From an uncultured Gammaproteobacteria bacterium (GTDB taxonomy: Bacteria > Pseudomonadota > Gammaproteobacteria > Pseudomonadales > Pseudohongiellaceae): DNA of 64,000 nucleotides. Under the pieces are notes generated by a model. The model made no database searches. It saw only the letters and a list, made by a program, of their open reading frames with translations, and had not been told where the DNA came from. Position numbers and translations under genes: made by a program. The stretch's first letter is position 1; each line of letters opens with the position of its first letter. The DNA is taken from the NCBI GenBank assembly GCA_913060495.1, contig CAJXRP010000007.1, forward strand, positions 62,001-126,000, in the 5' to 3' direction. Positions 27,982-38,000 of the stretch are shown one piece after another.

Positions 27982-29859
27982 ATGCAGCTGCGTCACGTTA
28001 TTCCTCAGTTTTGCCTATTACTTTTTGTAAACTGCGCTCAGGCACAATCTAGTTTAGAAAACACTTCGACACACCCCGGCTCTATTGTCTTCCAAGAGAA
28101 TTGTAGTTCATGTCATCTTGGGGAAGACGCGCCTAGTGCCGGCCAAATAGCGCCGACAATTGAAAGTCTGCAAACCCTGACAGCTGCCTCACTCGAATTC
28201 GCAATCAATGAAGGCGTGATGTATGGCCAGGCCTCGGTTCTTTCGAACGAGGAGAAAGCCTCCATTGTCGAATACCTGGCGGCGGAAGAGGATGACTCTT
28301 GGCTAGCGGATACGATGTGCGCAGCAGGCAATAGAACTGTCGATCTCAATGACTCTGTTCATCTGGCACGTTTCGGCGTCGATGCAGGCAGCAGTCGTAA
28401 TATGAGTCGCGAGCAGGCTGGACTACAAATCTCCGACATGGAAAATTTGGAACTTCGTTGGGCGCTCGCCTTTCCTAACATAAGTGCGCTGCGCGCCTCG
28501 CCCGTAATGGTAGGTTCGACACTTTTCTTCTCCGCAACTGGTTCCAGAAAAGTCTTAGCTCTTGATGCAGAGACTGGCTGCGCTAAGTGGGTGTTCGATT
28601 CTCCCACGCGACTGCGCTCATCACTTACCTATGGCGCATTAGGTGAGGGCGGACCGAATGCTATCGTGTTCGGCGATGGGGAAGGTTTTGTTTACGCACT
28701 GGATGCCCAAAGTGGTGCGCAGATCTGGGCCAGTGATGTTCGAAGTCACGGACGCGGCGTGCGACTTACTGGGGCAATGACACTTCATGAGGATAAAATT
28801 TTCGTGCCTATCTCTGCTTCCGGTGTTTCACAGGGCGGGACTGCAACCTTCGAATGCTGCACAGGCCATGGTGAAGTTGTGACTCTGGATGCCGCCACCG
28901 GCGAGATCGAATGGGTTTATCACACGATGCAAGAGGCGGAATATACGGGAGAGGTGAGTTCTATTGGCGTTCGTCTGCGAGGGCCATCCGGTGCGCCGAT
29001 CTGGACTACCCCTACGGTAGATGCAAAACGCAATACGGTCTATGTCACCACCGGTGAGAACACCTCACACCCCGCAACTAACACCAGTGATGCCATCATT
29101 GCTTTAGACATAGATACCGGCGCCGAAAAATGGGCCTTTCAAGGCATGGTGCACGATGTCTGGAACGCAGCCTGTGGCCGAGTACAGGGGCCGAATTGCC
29201 CGAATCAGGCACCGAGCACGCTAGCAGATAAAGACTTCGGCGGCTCCGCTGTGTTGGTAGAGCGCGAAGATGGAGACATCCTGCTGGCGGGGCAGAAATC
29301 AGGAGATCTATGGGCGCTAAATCCAGACACAGGTGCGCTACTCTGGAATCAACGTATCGGTACCGGCACAACCCTAGGTGGAAACCACTGGGGCATCGCC
29401 ACCGACGGCGAGCTTGTTTTTCATCCCATCAACGACCCCGGTGCAGCGAGAGGCACCTATGTGCCGCAACCGGGTATGTACAGTTTCTTCGTGGCCACGG
29501 GCGAACCGAGTTGGAGCTTCAAAGTAGAAGCTGATTGTGCAGATCGTTCCGAGCGACTGCGCAATTGCGAATCCCGTTTGGGTCTCTCTGCCACTCCTCT
29601 GTTGATAGATGGCGCGCTTGTCAGTGCGGGAGTCGATGGCCGGCTCTATATCTTCGACAAAGCCAATGGAGACATTCTCTTTCAATACGACACCGTGAAG
29701 GAATACGAAACGGTAAACGGTGTGCCCGGCTTTGGCGGCGCGATAGACAGCCATTCAATTTCCGCCGGGGGTGGAATGCTCTTCATCGGCTCGGGGTATG
29801 GACGCATGGGTGGAACTGCAGGAAATGTATTGCTCGCATTTTCGCCAAAGAAAAACTAA
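27982..29859 (+). CDS. Cytochrome c-quinoprotein fusion (PQQ-type propeller)
   Basis: A 625-residue exported protein. After a signal peptide, a cytochrome c domain carries C41-x2-C44-H45 (CSSCH), with a candidate Met ligand in GVMYGQ. From about residue 150 an eight-bladed PQQ-type propeller follows (repeated LDAETG, LDAQSG, LDAATG, LDIDTG and LNPDTG turns). The N-terminal heme order resembles polyvinyl-alcohol-dehydrogenase-like quinoproteins. The cytochrome would pass electrons from the propeller cofactor to the respiratory chain. Substrate and PQQ occupancy are unproven. Confidence 0.85.
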   Translation: MQLRHVIPQFCLLLFVNCAQAQSSLENTSTHPGSIVFQENCSSCHLGEDAPSAGQIAPTIESLQTLTAASLEFAINEGVMYGQASVLSNEEKASIVEYLAAEEDDSWLADTMCAAGNRTVDLNDSVHLARFGVDAGSSRNMSREQAGLQISDMENLELRWALAFPNISALRASPVMVGSTLFFSATGSRKVLALDAETGCAKWVFDSPTRLRSSLTYGALGEGGPNAIVFGDGEGFVYALDAQSGAQIWASDVRSHGRGVRLTGAMTLHEDKIFVPISASGVSQGGTATFECCTGHGEVVTLDAATGEIEWVYHTMQEAEYTGEVSSIGVRLRGPSGAPIWTTPTVDAKRNTVYVTTGENTSHPATNTSDAIIALDIDTGAEKWAFQGMVHDVWNAACGRVQGPNCPNQAPSTLADKDFGGSAVLVEREDGDILLAGQKSGDLWALNPDTGALLWNQRIGTGTTLGGNHWGIATDGELVFHPINDPGAARGTYVPQPGMYSFFVATGEPSWSFKVEADCADRSERLRNCESRLGLSATPLLIDGALVSAGVDGRLYIFDKANGDILFQYDTVKEYETVNGVPGFGGAIDSHSISAGGGMLFIGSGYGRMGGTAGNVLLAFSPKKN

Positions 29860-30060
29860 ATAGCGAAACCTGATTCCATGAAAGAGTTTGTGATTCGCAA
29901 AGCGGTAGTCCTTAAAACAGAGGCTTTACGAGATTGCATCGTTGCTAGGATAAGAATTTTACTATTAATACGCTGGCAAGTTTCACTTGGAAATCGCCGC
30001 TAACAAGAGTATTTTCTGTCGATCACCTCTTAATACATAAAATAAGAATGAGGAGACATC

Positions 30061-31059
30061 ATGAAGCGCAAGATCGCATCTACCCTTGCTTTAGCAGTCG
30101 CCAATTTGCTGTTGGCTCCAATGCTGCAGGCACAGGAGTCTGAATTTCCCCGCACGGAATATGGCCATCCCGATCTACAGGGCACCTACACCTTTCGCAC
30201 ACTCACCCCTCTTAATCGTCCAACAGAACTCGCCGACAAAGCAACACTGACAGTGGAAGAGGCTGAGGAATGGGCGGCCTTTGAGAACCGACGTCAGAAT
30301 CGCGATCTCATCATCGACTCCGTCGGAGGGGCCGGTTATCCACCCGGCGTCATCTCTTACAACGAATTCTGGTACGAACGCGGCGTCGAGACGATTGCCG
30401 ATCGCCGCACTTCGCTTATTTACGATCCACCCAATGGCCGCCTTCCTCAGATGAATGCGGCGGGCTTAGAACGACGTGCGCTGGTTGCAGAGAATCGAAG
30501 GTTGAGTCTCGGCCCGGAGGCGCGCACCTTAGCCGACCGTTGTCTTATGAGTAATGGTGCTGGGCCACCGATGGTGCCGGGCGCCTATAACAATAATATG
30601 CAGTTGGTGCAGACCGAAGACCACATCATGATTTTGAATGAGATGATCCACCGTGCACGTATTATTCGTCTCGACAGCGAGCACCATACACGGCAGATCA
30701 AATGGGATGGCGACTCGGTTGCACATTGGGAAGGCGATACACTCGTCGTCCACACGCAGGATTTCTATTATTACCAGACAGCCCGGGGCGCATCTTCAAG
30801 CATGCGCGTGACAGAGCGGTTTACCCGTGTCGATGAGAATACACTGGACTATGATTTTACCGTCGAAGACCCCGAGACATGGGATGTGTCTTGGTCAGCC
30901 AAAGTGCCGATGCGCAGAACCGACATGCCGATCTATGAGTATGCCTGCCATGAGGGAAATCATGGGCTCGCGGGAATATTGGCGGGTTGGCGTCGTTACG
31001 AGGCGATGGGAATGAATGGTGATGGAACGCCTATAGCACTCGAATCACCGTCCGAATAA
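30061..31059 (+). CDS. Exported protein of unknown function, widespread family
   Basis: A 332-residue exported protein with a signal peptide ending near MLQAQES. The mature start (YGHPDLQGTYTFRTLTPLNRP) and the C-terminal half (RIIRLDSEHHTRQIKWDGDS and WEGDTLVVHT, then VTERFTRVDENTLDYDFTVEDP) form a pattern I recall as very common in multi-copy exported proteins of marine Proteobacteria and Acidobacteria, with no assigned activity. AGGAG before the ATG supports the start. A terminator follows. Confidence 0.8.
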   Translation: MKRKIASTLALAVANLLLAPMLQAQESEFPRTEYGHPDLQGTYTFRTLTPLNRPTELADKATLTVEEAEEWAAFENRRQNRDLIIDSVGGAGYPPGVISYNEFWYERGVETIADRRTSLIYDPPNGRLPQMNAAGLERRALVAENRRLSLGPEARTLADRCLMSNGAGPPMVPGAYNNNMQLVQTEDHIMILNEMIHRARIIRLDSEHHTRQIKWDGDSVAHWEGDTLVVHTQDFYYYQTARGASSSMRVTERFTRVDENTLDYDFTVEDPETWDVSWSAKVPMRRTDMPIYEYACHEGNHGLAGILAGWRRYEAMGMNGDGTPIALESPSE

Positions 31060-31076
31060 GCGCTGTATTAGCGGAG

Positions 31077-31102
31077 GGGGCGGCTAACACCGCCCCTTTT
31101 TT
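31077..31102 (+). terminator. Intrinsic terminator
   Basis: Stem GGGGCGG (31077-31083) with CCGCCCC (31090-31096), loop CTAACA, followed by six T. Ends transcription after the 30061 gene. Confidence 0.85.
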
Positions 31103-31283
31103 GTTCTTCCAGCGGCAAGCTCAATTCTCCGCCTTACTTCTGCCAGCGCTTAAGCGATTTGCAACATTTTGTACTTTTTCCGAAGTTTATTGAATATCGG
31201 GCAGGTTATTTGTCATGATAGGCCCCAGAACAATAATTAAGACAACAATAGACCACGTAGTTCATTAGAGAGGCTCTACCACC

Positions 31284-32405
31284 ATGTTTAAACTGAACCG
31301 GCTAGCCGTATTGGCGCTAGCATTCTTAGTATCTAGTTCCGCATTTTCCCAGCAGGGCAATGCCCGTGGGCCAATTGGAGAGAGCCCCTACAACATCGTC
31401 TCCCTATGGGCTGACCCATTCGCTGAAGAGGGCTACGCCTTTGGCGGCAACTCAGGTGTCTTGGCCGAATCCGCGGATAGAATCATCATTGCCCAGCGGG
31501 GTGAAACAGTTCTTCCTTATCCATTACCCGATGACTTTCTGGGGTTTGCAGGTCATGTAGGCCTGAATGTATTACGAGATACTGCGCGTCGTACTTGGAA
31601 TAACTGTCTATTCGTAGTGAATGCAGACGGCGAGCCTGTCGAAGTTTGGGATCATTTGGATTATCTGTGTGAAGGTTCAGCAGGTCCTGGTCCTCACAGA
31701 ATTCGAATCAATCCCTACGATCCAGAGAAGCGCATTTGGTTGGTGAATGAAACATTTCACCAAATTTACGTAATAGCGAACGATGGAAGCGAAGTGCTTG
31801 CGACCTACGGCGAGAAAAACGTGTCTGGCAGCGACGGCACGCATTTTGGCCGGCCACAGGATGTTGCGTTCATGGAAGACGGTCGTATCCTCATCGCCGA
31901 TGGCTTGGATAATAACCGCATCATGATCATGGATAGAGACATGAACTATCTTGGCGAATTCGGCAGTGAAGGCGAAGGCCCAGGTCAGACTAAGACAATA
32001 CACTCGGTTGCCGTTGGACCTGAAGGGCGTGTATTTGTTCTAGACCGTACTGGAAATCGAGTCAATCTTTGGAGAGCGACGGACGATCCGCTAGTGTTTG
32101 AATTCGAAAGAGCGATTGGTCAGCTTACTCTACCTTTGGATATCATCGTGAACGAAGATGATTTCTGGATTACAGACTTAGGCCCGCTGCGGTTTGTGAA
32201 TTTTGATTTCGAAGGTAATTTGAAATACACCTGGCTCGTACCACTGGCGTTGCCAGATGGTTATATAGAAGTGCATTCTTTCAGTGTTGACCCTGATGGA
32301 AATTTGTACGGTGGCGACAATCAATATGGCCGCTCGCAAAAATTTGTGCCTAAGCCAGGCGCTGATCCAGAATTGTTAATCAATCCTGCTTGGAGTGCTA
32401 GATAG
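31284..32405 (+). CDS. Exported NHL-repeat six-bladed propeller protein
   Basis: A 373-residue exported protein. Signal peptide to about SSAFSQQ. NHL-type beta-propeller repeats run through the mature part (FGRPQDVAFMEDGRILIADGLDNNRI, GEFGSEGEGPGQTKTIHSVAV, GRVFVLDRTGNRVNLW). The nearest named family is the propeller lyase of peptidyl-alpha-hydroxyglycine alpha-amidating enzymes, but the fold is shared by many binding proteins, so activity is open. A strong terminator follows at 32425. Confidence 0.82.
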   Translation: MFKLNRLAVLALAFLVSSSAFSQQGNARGPIGESPYNIVSLWADPFAEEGYAFGGNSGVLAESADRIIIAQRGETVLPYPLPDDFLGFAGHVGLNVLRDTARRTWNNCLFVVNADGEPVEVWDHLDYLCEGSAGPGPHRIRINPYDPEKRIWLVNETFHQIYVIANDGSEVLATYGEKNVSGSDGTHFGRPQDVAFMEDGRILIADGLDNNRIMIMDRDMNYLGEFGSEGEGPGQTKTIHSVAVGPEGRVFVLDRTGNRVNLWRATDDPLVFEFERAIGQLTLPLDIIVNEDDFWITDLGPLRFVNFDFEGNLKYTWLVPLALPDGYIEVHSFSVDPDGNLYGGDNQYGRSQKFVPKPGADPELLINPAWSAR

Positions 32406-32424
32406 TCCTCTAAGAATAGAACGA

Positions 32425-32460
32425 AAAAAAGCCGACCAAGTTTCCTTGGTCGGCTTTTTT
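32425..32460. terminator. Strong bidirectional intrinsic terminator
   Basis: Perfect 16-bp stem (32425-32440 with 32445-32460), loop TTTC, core GCCGACCAAG, A-rich and T-rich flanks. It separates the NHL gene from the convergent thioredoxin-like gene. Confidence 0.93.
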
Positions 32461-32490
32461 ATGGACAACTACTAGCTGTAAAAGACTAGG

Positions 32491-33627
32491 CTAGTTGTTT
32501 TCTATCTCTAGTGGAGCATAGTAACTGCCACCGGCACTCTCTACCTGCTCGCGTCTCGCGCGCCATTCAGGGCCAGCGTTACCGCCTTCCTCATACTCCA
32601 GATCCTGTCTGAGATAGTTCCAGCTTGTTGGATCCAATTCCTGTGCCATGGTCCAATACTGTTCTGCTTTCTCATCGTTATCGTTGGTGAAGTAATAGCC
32701 ACCTAAGCGAAAGGCAGGTTGCGCACGTTCGGCATCGGGGGTTCGCTGAACGATACTCTCGCGCACCTTACTCCTATCCCAGACGTATTCGCTGTCGGCT
32801 CCCTTAGCAACCCAATCACGCACGATGGGTACGTAGTCATTAGTACCCCAAGCGCCATCGAAATGTTCTTTCGCGTAGGTGCCTTCGTTGATGCGCATGA
32901 TCTTGCCTTCCTCGTCTATCCAGACGCCGGAGGGAACATTGACCAGATTGTAGAGTGAACTTATGTGATGGTTCACATCGATGATTGCTGTGTAAGTAAC
33001 GTTAGCATCATCAAAGTATGAGCCAGCAGCTTCTTCTCCGCCGGTATCTTGAGCTACAGAAATTATTTCAAAATTATCAGATTTGAGTTCTTCGTAAATG
33101 GACTGCCACACGGGCACGTCGAAACGACATCCTCACCACGAGGCCCAGGTAAGTAGTAATACCTTCTTGCCTCTAAAGTCCGAAAGACGAACTAGTTCGC
33201 CATCACGACCCATCAATTCAAAATCGGGTGCTTCGCCACCGCGCAGAAAAGACTGGCGCGTTACCGGCATGCTGCCAAAACTCCAGATGCCGTCATTGTA
33301 GTCAGTGACATAGGCTTGCTGCAGCTTGTCAGCCAGCTCTGTGACATTGAACCAAGCCTGTCCCTGTCGGGTTACAAACATGGCACTGTCGCGATCTTGC
33401 AGAACCGGAACGCACAATTCGTCTAAGCAAGCCCCTTCAGGCTTAAGAACGAAATCGTTCACTCGAGTTAGATCTTCGGGTTTAACCCAAAGATCGGTAG
33501 CGTCTGGCAGCGTTTGCTCCAGCTCCACGACACGCTCGTTATAGAGCACAGTTGTGCTCTGGGCGTTGAGCGCGCCGCTTACAAGCATAGCGGCGGTAAG
33601 GCCGACAATGCTTCTCATATTCTTCAT
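32491..33627 (-). CDS. Candidate selenoprotein: exported ResA/TlpA-like thioredoxin-fold protein with in-frame TGA
   Basis: Read through TGA at 33133-33135, this is one 378-residue protein. The start ATG at 33627 follows AAGGAG by six bases and gives a signal peptide (MKNMRSIVGLTAAMLVSGAL). A domain with C67 and C72 precedes a redoxin/TlpA domain: APDFELMGRDGELVRLSDFRG, then VLLLTWASW, residue 165 encoded by TGA, then GCRFDVPVWQ. The TGA occupies the resolving/attacking Cys position of the thioredoxin motif, so selenocysteine is the natural reading (W-A-x-x-U-G-C). The downstream part continues the fold (FEIISVAQD, VNVPSGVWIDEEGKI) and ends in a TPR-like helical tail. A gene caller would give two frames, 33133-33627 and 32491-33117. 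A nonsense mutation or sequencing error is the alternative. Confidence 0.75.
33101..33120 (-). promoter_or_regulatory. Candidate bacterial SECIS hairpin downstream of the in-frame TGA
   Basis: Counting U of UGA as 1, mRNA positions 16-35 fold as GAC, bulged G, UGCC, loop CGUGU, GGCA, GUC: a seven-pair stem with one bulge. The apical loop starts 20 bases after the UGA and has G as its second base, which fits the published bacterial SECIS geometry (loop about 16-37 bases after UGA, G in the first two loop positions). A competing smaller hairpin at positions 6-20 is also possible. Predicted by eye, not computed. Confidence 0.5.
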
Positions 33628-33883
33628 GGTGATCTCCTTGGCAGGGCTAGACTTGCCCCTTAAACGACTGAGTTGGCTACCCTTGGTCGGTAGCGGACCC
33701 AATATAACAGTTGGCTTGGGTGGAGGGTATCGTAATCTAGGATGGACCGAAGAATTAGGCGATTGAATAAACAGGAGATTCTGGCACTATTTACTGACCT
33801 ATCAGCCTGTGAACTAGTCGCCGATTTGCCTGTTAGAGGCCAAATCTAAGTGTTTGACTGATTCGCCTAAAAAAGTGAAAAAC

Positions 33884-34825
33884 ATGAAGAAACCAATGCA
33901 ATCAATTATCGCAGTTAGCTTCGCGCTCGCCGTGCTGTGCACCGTCCCTGGGGCAGCAGCGCAGGAGACCGGTGCGCGCTTGAATAAGGCGATTGAGTTG
34001 TTGGAGAACGATGAGCCGGCATTTGGACTCCTGTCGTTCGACTATTCACTAAACAATGCCCGGTCTCTTGCCAGATCGGGCTTGGATTTCATCATTATCG
34101 ACATGGAACACGCCCCATTTGATGTTGAGAGAATACGTGAGTTCCTGTTAGGTATGACCGATAAACGAGCAATAATAGAAAAGGGCAGTTTGCAGCCAAA
34201 TGTCGTGCCGTTCGTGCGTATTCCGGCAATCGGTAGCGAGGATGTATTGTCCCAGGTAAAACAGGCGCTGGATGTCGGCGCATACGGGGTGATGTTCCCT
34301 TCTGTGAACAATGCCGCGGAAGCCGAGATGGCGATTCGGGCGAGTAGATATCCGCAACTCTCTGGCGCTGATGATTATGAGCCTGCAGGGCTACGTGGAC
34401 GGAATCCTTCGAACGCAGTCTGGTATTGGGGGATAAGGGACTATCATGCAAAGGCAGATCTGTGGCCCTTAGACCCGAATGGAGAGTTGCTGGCGATCAT
34501 TCAAATTGAAACTCCCGAAGGAGTCGAGAATATTGAGGAAATTATTTCCGTGCCCGGCACCGGAGTTATTTTTATTGGCCCGGCTGATCTGAGCACAGCG
34601 ATGGGTTTTGCCAGCGCCGCTGCACCCGAGGTCGAAGCAGCTATTCAAACTGTGCTCGGCAGTTGCTTGGCCCACAATGTTCCCTGCGCCATAACAACAA
34701 ATGCTAACACCGTTGAAGCACGGCTCGAGCAGGGCTTTCGTTTTGTAACCGTTGGTCTAGACGGGGGCCTGTCAACACGAACCCAGAATGCTCTCGATCG
34801 AGGGCGCAGCGCAAGTGGTCGCTAG
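33884..34825 (+). CDS. Exported HpcH/HpaI-family aldolase
   Basis: Class II aldolase/citrate-lyase fold of the HpcH/HpaI family, which cleaves 2-keto-3-deoxy acids to pyruvate and an aldehyde. Key features: DMEHAPFD, FVRIP (substrate Arg), LDVGAYGVMFP, metal ligand Glu in IQIETPEG and Asp in GPADLS. Unusually, the protein starts with a signal peptide (MKKPMQSIIAVSFALAVL, cleavage near GAAAQE), so it should be periplasmic. ATG 33884 is chosen over the in-frame TTG at 33854, which would put ten polar residues before the signal. It closes the run of exported enzymes from 26.7 kb. Confidence 0.83.
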   Translation: MKKPMQSIIAVSFALAVLCTVPGAAAQETGARLNKAIELLENDEPAFGLLSFDYSLNNARSLARSGLDFIIIDMEHAPFDVERIREFLLGMTDKRAIIEKGSLQPNVVPFVRIPAIGSEDVLSQVKQALDVGAYGVMFPSVNNAAEAEMAIRASRYPQLSGADDYEPAGLRGRNPSNAVWYWGIRDYHAKADLWPLDPNGELLAIIQIETPEGVENIEEIISVPGTGVIFIGPADLSTAMGFASAAAPEVEAAIQTVLGSCLAHNVPCAITTNANTVEARLEQGFRFVTVGLDGGLSTRTQNALDRGRSASGR

Positions 34826-35055
34826 TGTGGGTCACTAGACTGCTGGTAACGCAGCCTGCATCTGTGTTCTTAGTAGAATCCAAGCAGTAGGCGTAACCAC
34901 GCAGCTTAAGCAAGGTAGCATGTAGGAAGAATGCCCTAGACATATCCCGGCTCAGCGACTACTTTGCATTCAGCAGCGAATGATAATGAGAGTAATCCCG
35001 CATCAGCATTGACTCGGCAGCCGAAATCCAGTGGCAGGAACTTGAGGCAGTATAA

Positions 35056-38000
35056 ATGAGAGAATTGATTTCGGAAAAGCGCCGCTGGATCGGCGGACGC
35101 GGACTTCGTTTTCTCTCGATTTATGCTCCTTTTGTTCTAATTAGCGCTCTCTCGGTAAGCGTCTTTCTCTACATGGGCTTTAGCCCCGACCGCGATCAAT
35201 TGATGGCGATCGTAGCCCTCCTCTCCGGCACATTTGTTCTCTCTGGTGTCATTTCTTGGCGCTATGCTTCTAATTTGTATGGCAAGGAAAAGCAGATTCG
35301 CACTAACGAAATTCTGCGCGAGGCTTTTATCGGCAAGACGCGCAGCGCTCTATCTGTAAAAGATTTGGAGGGCCATTATCTGTATAGCAATGAAGTCTGG
35401 AGCAAGATGGTGGGGCTGCCAGAGAAAGACATCGAAGGTAAAACAGACTTCGATTTGTTTCCCATCATGCAAGCGACTATTCAGCAACAACAAGATGATC
35501 AGATTTTACAGGGCGGAGACAGAGTAGAATTTGATGACATCCTGATCGCTGCAGATGGGGTATCAAAATTCACTGTCATGAAATTTGCCATGCGCACGCG
35601 CAGTGGCAGAATCTATGGCGTTGGTACTATCGCCCATGATGTAACTAACGTACTTTCTACAGAGAGTGCACTTAAAGATAGTGAGCATCGATTCGAAGCA
35701 CTTCTCGATATGGCGCCGAACGCAATTATTATTGCCGATGAGGCGGGGGCAATACGACTGGTGAATCGTCAGGCAGAAAACCTATTCGGTAGAGATTCAG
35801 AAAAACTACGCCAGTTAAATGTTGGAGAATTGATTCCTGAAGAAAGTTGGCAGAAGCTGAGAGATGAAAGAATAGAATTTTTGAAGTCACCCAGTACACG
35901 TGTAATCGGTGCTGAGCGAGAAATGTTTGGCCTCAAAGGGAATGGCTCCAAATTTCCTATCGAAGTTGCCATGAGTCCTGTAGAGAGTGGCGATGACTCG
36001 ATGATAATGTGCATTGTACGTGACATTACCAAGCAGGTTCAGGCGATGAGTGCACTGGAAGAAAGCACGACACAGCTGAGATTGCTAAATCGCGAATTGG
36101 AAGAGGAACGTCAGGGTCTCGAGCAGCGCGTGAATCAACGTACTGAAGAATTGAATTTGTCGCGTCAGCGGGCTGAAGAGGCTAACAAGGCAAAGAGTTC
36201 CTTCCTCGCGACTATGAGTCATGAGATCCGCACTCCAATGAATGGAGTAATTGGAACGATCGATGTTCTTAGGCAGAGTAGTCTCAAACCGCGACAGCTA
36301 GACCAAGTCGAAATCATAAAGGATTCGGCATACAGCCTCTTAACAGTCATAGACGATATCCTCGATTTCTCTAAGATCGAAGCTGGCAAGATTGAACTCG
36401 AAGCAGAGCCTGTCATCATCTCTTATCTTGCCGAGTCAATCTGCAACGCGATGTTGTCGATAGCGCGTAAGAAGCAGGTTGGCTTGCGATTCTATCTAGA
36501 CCCATATCTGCCAGATGCCATCGTGTCAGATGCTGTGCGCCTGCGTCAGATTGTAATCAATCTCGTTGGCAATGCCCTAAAATTTTCAGGCAGCACAACC
36601 CGGATTGGGCATGTGGATGCACGATTTGAGAAGCAAGGCGATAACCTTCAGATTCGTGTAATAGACAATGGCATAGGTATGCCGAATTCAGCTATTGCAA
36701 CTGTGTTTGAGCCATTCTCTCAAGCCGATACTTCGACGACTCGTCGGTTCGGTGGCACAGGTCTAGGTCTGCCCATCACCAAGCGTATTGTCGAGATGTT
36801 AGGGGGCACTCTGCAAATTGACAGTGAAGAGGGCGAGGGCAGTACTTTCACTGTAACGATACCGATTGAAGAAGTTGCGAAGCCTGGTGCCGCAACGAAA
36901 AAGAATAAGCTACAGAATACACATACTCGGCTGCTCTGCTCGAGACTCGAAGAGAATGAAGACTGGCAAAGCTATTTACGCCATGCCGGTTCTGATGTCG
37001 AAGTAGTTGAAACCCTAGAGCAGCTTTTGGCCGCTCCGAAAAGTGGCTCGGTCATAGCACTGGCTATTGAAAATGATGAAGAGGTTGCAACGTTTAAGCG
37101 CTTGCTCGGCTCTGGAGAGTCTTTTCAGCGTCTGGTGATTGTGCGTCCACTGCAAGATCATCGCGTGGAAGTGCTCGACGGGAAAATAACCCTCGTCAAC
37201 TTGAACCCCAGCACAGGAACATGCTTTCACGATGTGCAGGCTGCAATCTCTGGTAACGTCGATCATTTGCAAGACACGCAGTCGGAGAGTTTTGAGACAA
37301 AAAAGAAAATCACACGAGAAGAAGCAGAAAAGCAAGGCCGTATGATTCTTGTTGCTGAAGACAATGATATAAACCAGAAGGTAATTAAAAATCAATTGGA
37401 ACTTCTCGGTTATGCTTTTGATGTGGCAGGCAATGGACAGCAGGCGCTTGAGCTTTGGAGCGAGCGCCACTATTCATTATTGTTAACAGATCTACATATG
37501 CCGATTATCGATGGTTATGAACTAACCGCCGCGATACGTCGTCAGGAAACTAACAGTGATAGGCAATTGCCAATTGTCGCATTCACGGCAAACGCGACCA
37601 AGGGTGAGAGAAATTTGTGTATCGAAGCAGGTATGAATGACTACTTGCCAAAGCCAGTCCCTTTAGAATCACTGCAAGATAAGTTGGAGAAATGGGCTGG
37701 AAAAACCCTTGAGGAAGTGCCTCGCCCGGGGCTTGATAAAGGAGAATTTTCGCAGCCTGAGAAAGATGTCGATAGTGAAGCTTCCGAAATATACAACGAG
37801 GTTGCCAACGGATCGACGGCGCTCTCTACACTGGATGTTAATGTTTTGATCCAGTTAGTGGGCGATGATCCGGGCCTTATCGATAGCTTTCTTAGCGAAT
37901 ACCAACAGTCGGCAGAGAATGCTGCCTTGGAAATAGAAGAGGCTTACAATGGAGGGCAGTGGAAACAAGTTGGCGAGCTTGCCCACACGTTGAAATCTTC

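Noticed and set aside
33133-33702. Two separate genes (a short redoxin and a C-terminal fragment) or a frameshift pseudogene
   Set aside because: The two frames are in phase and meet at one TGA precisely at the redox Cys position, with a SECIS-like hairpin after it; recoding explains this better than decay. Not proven.
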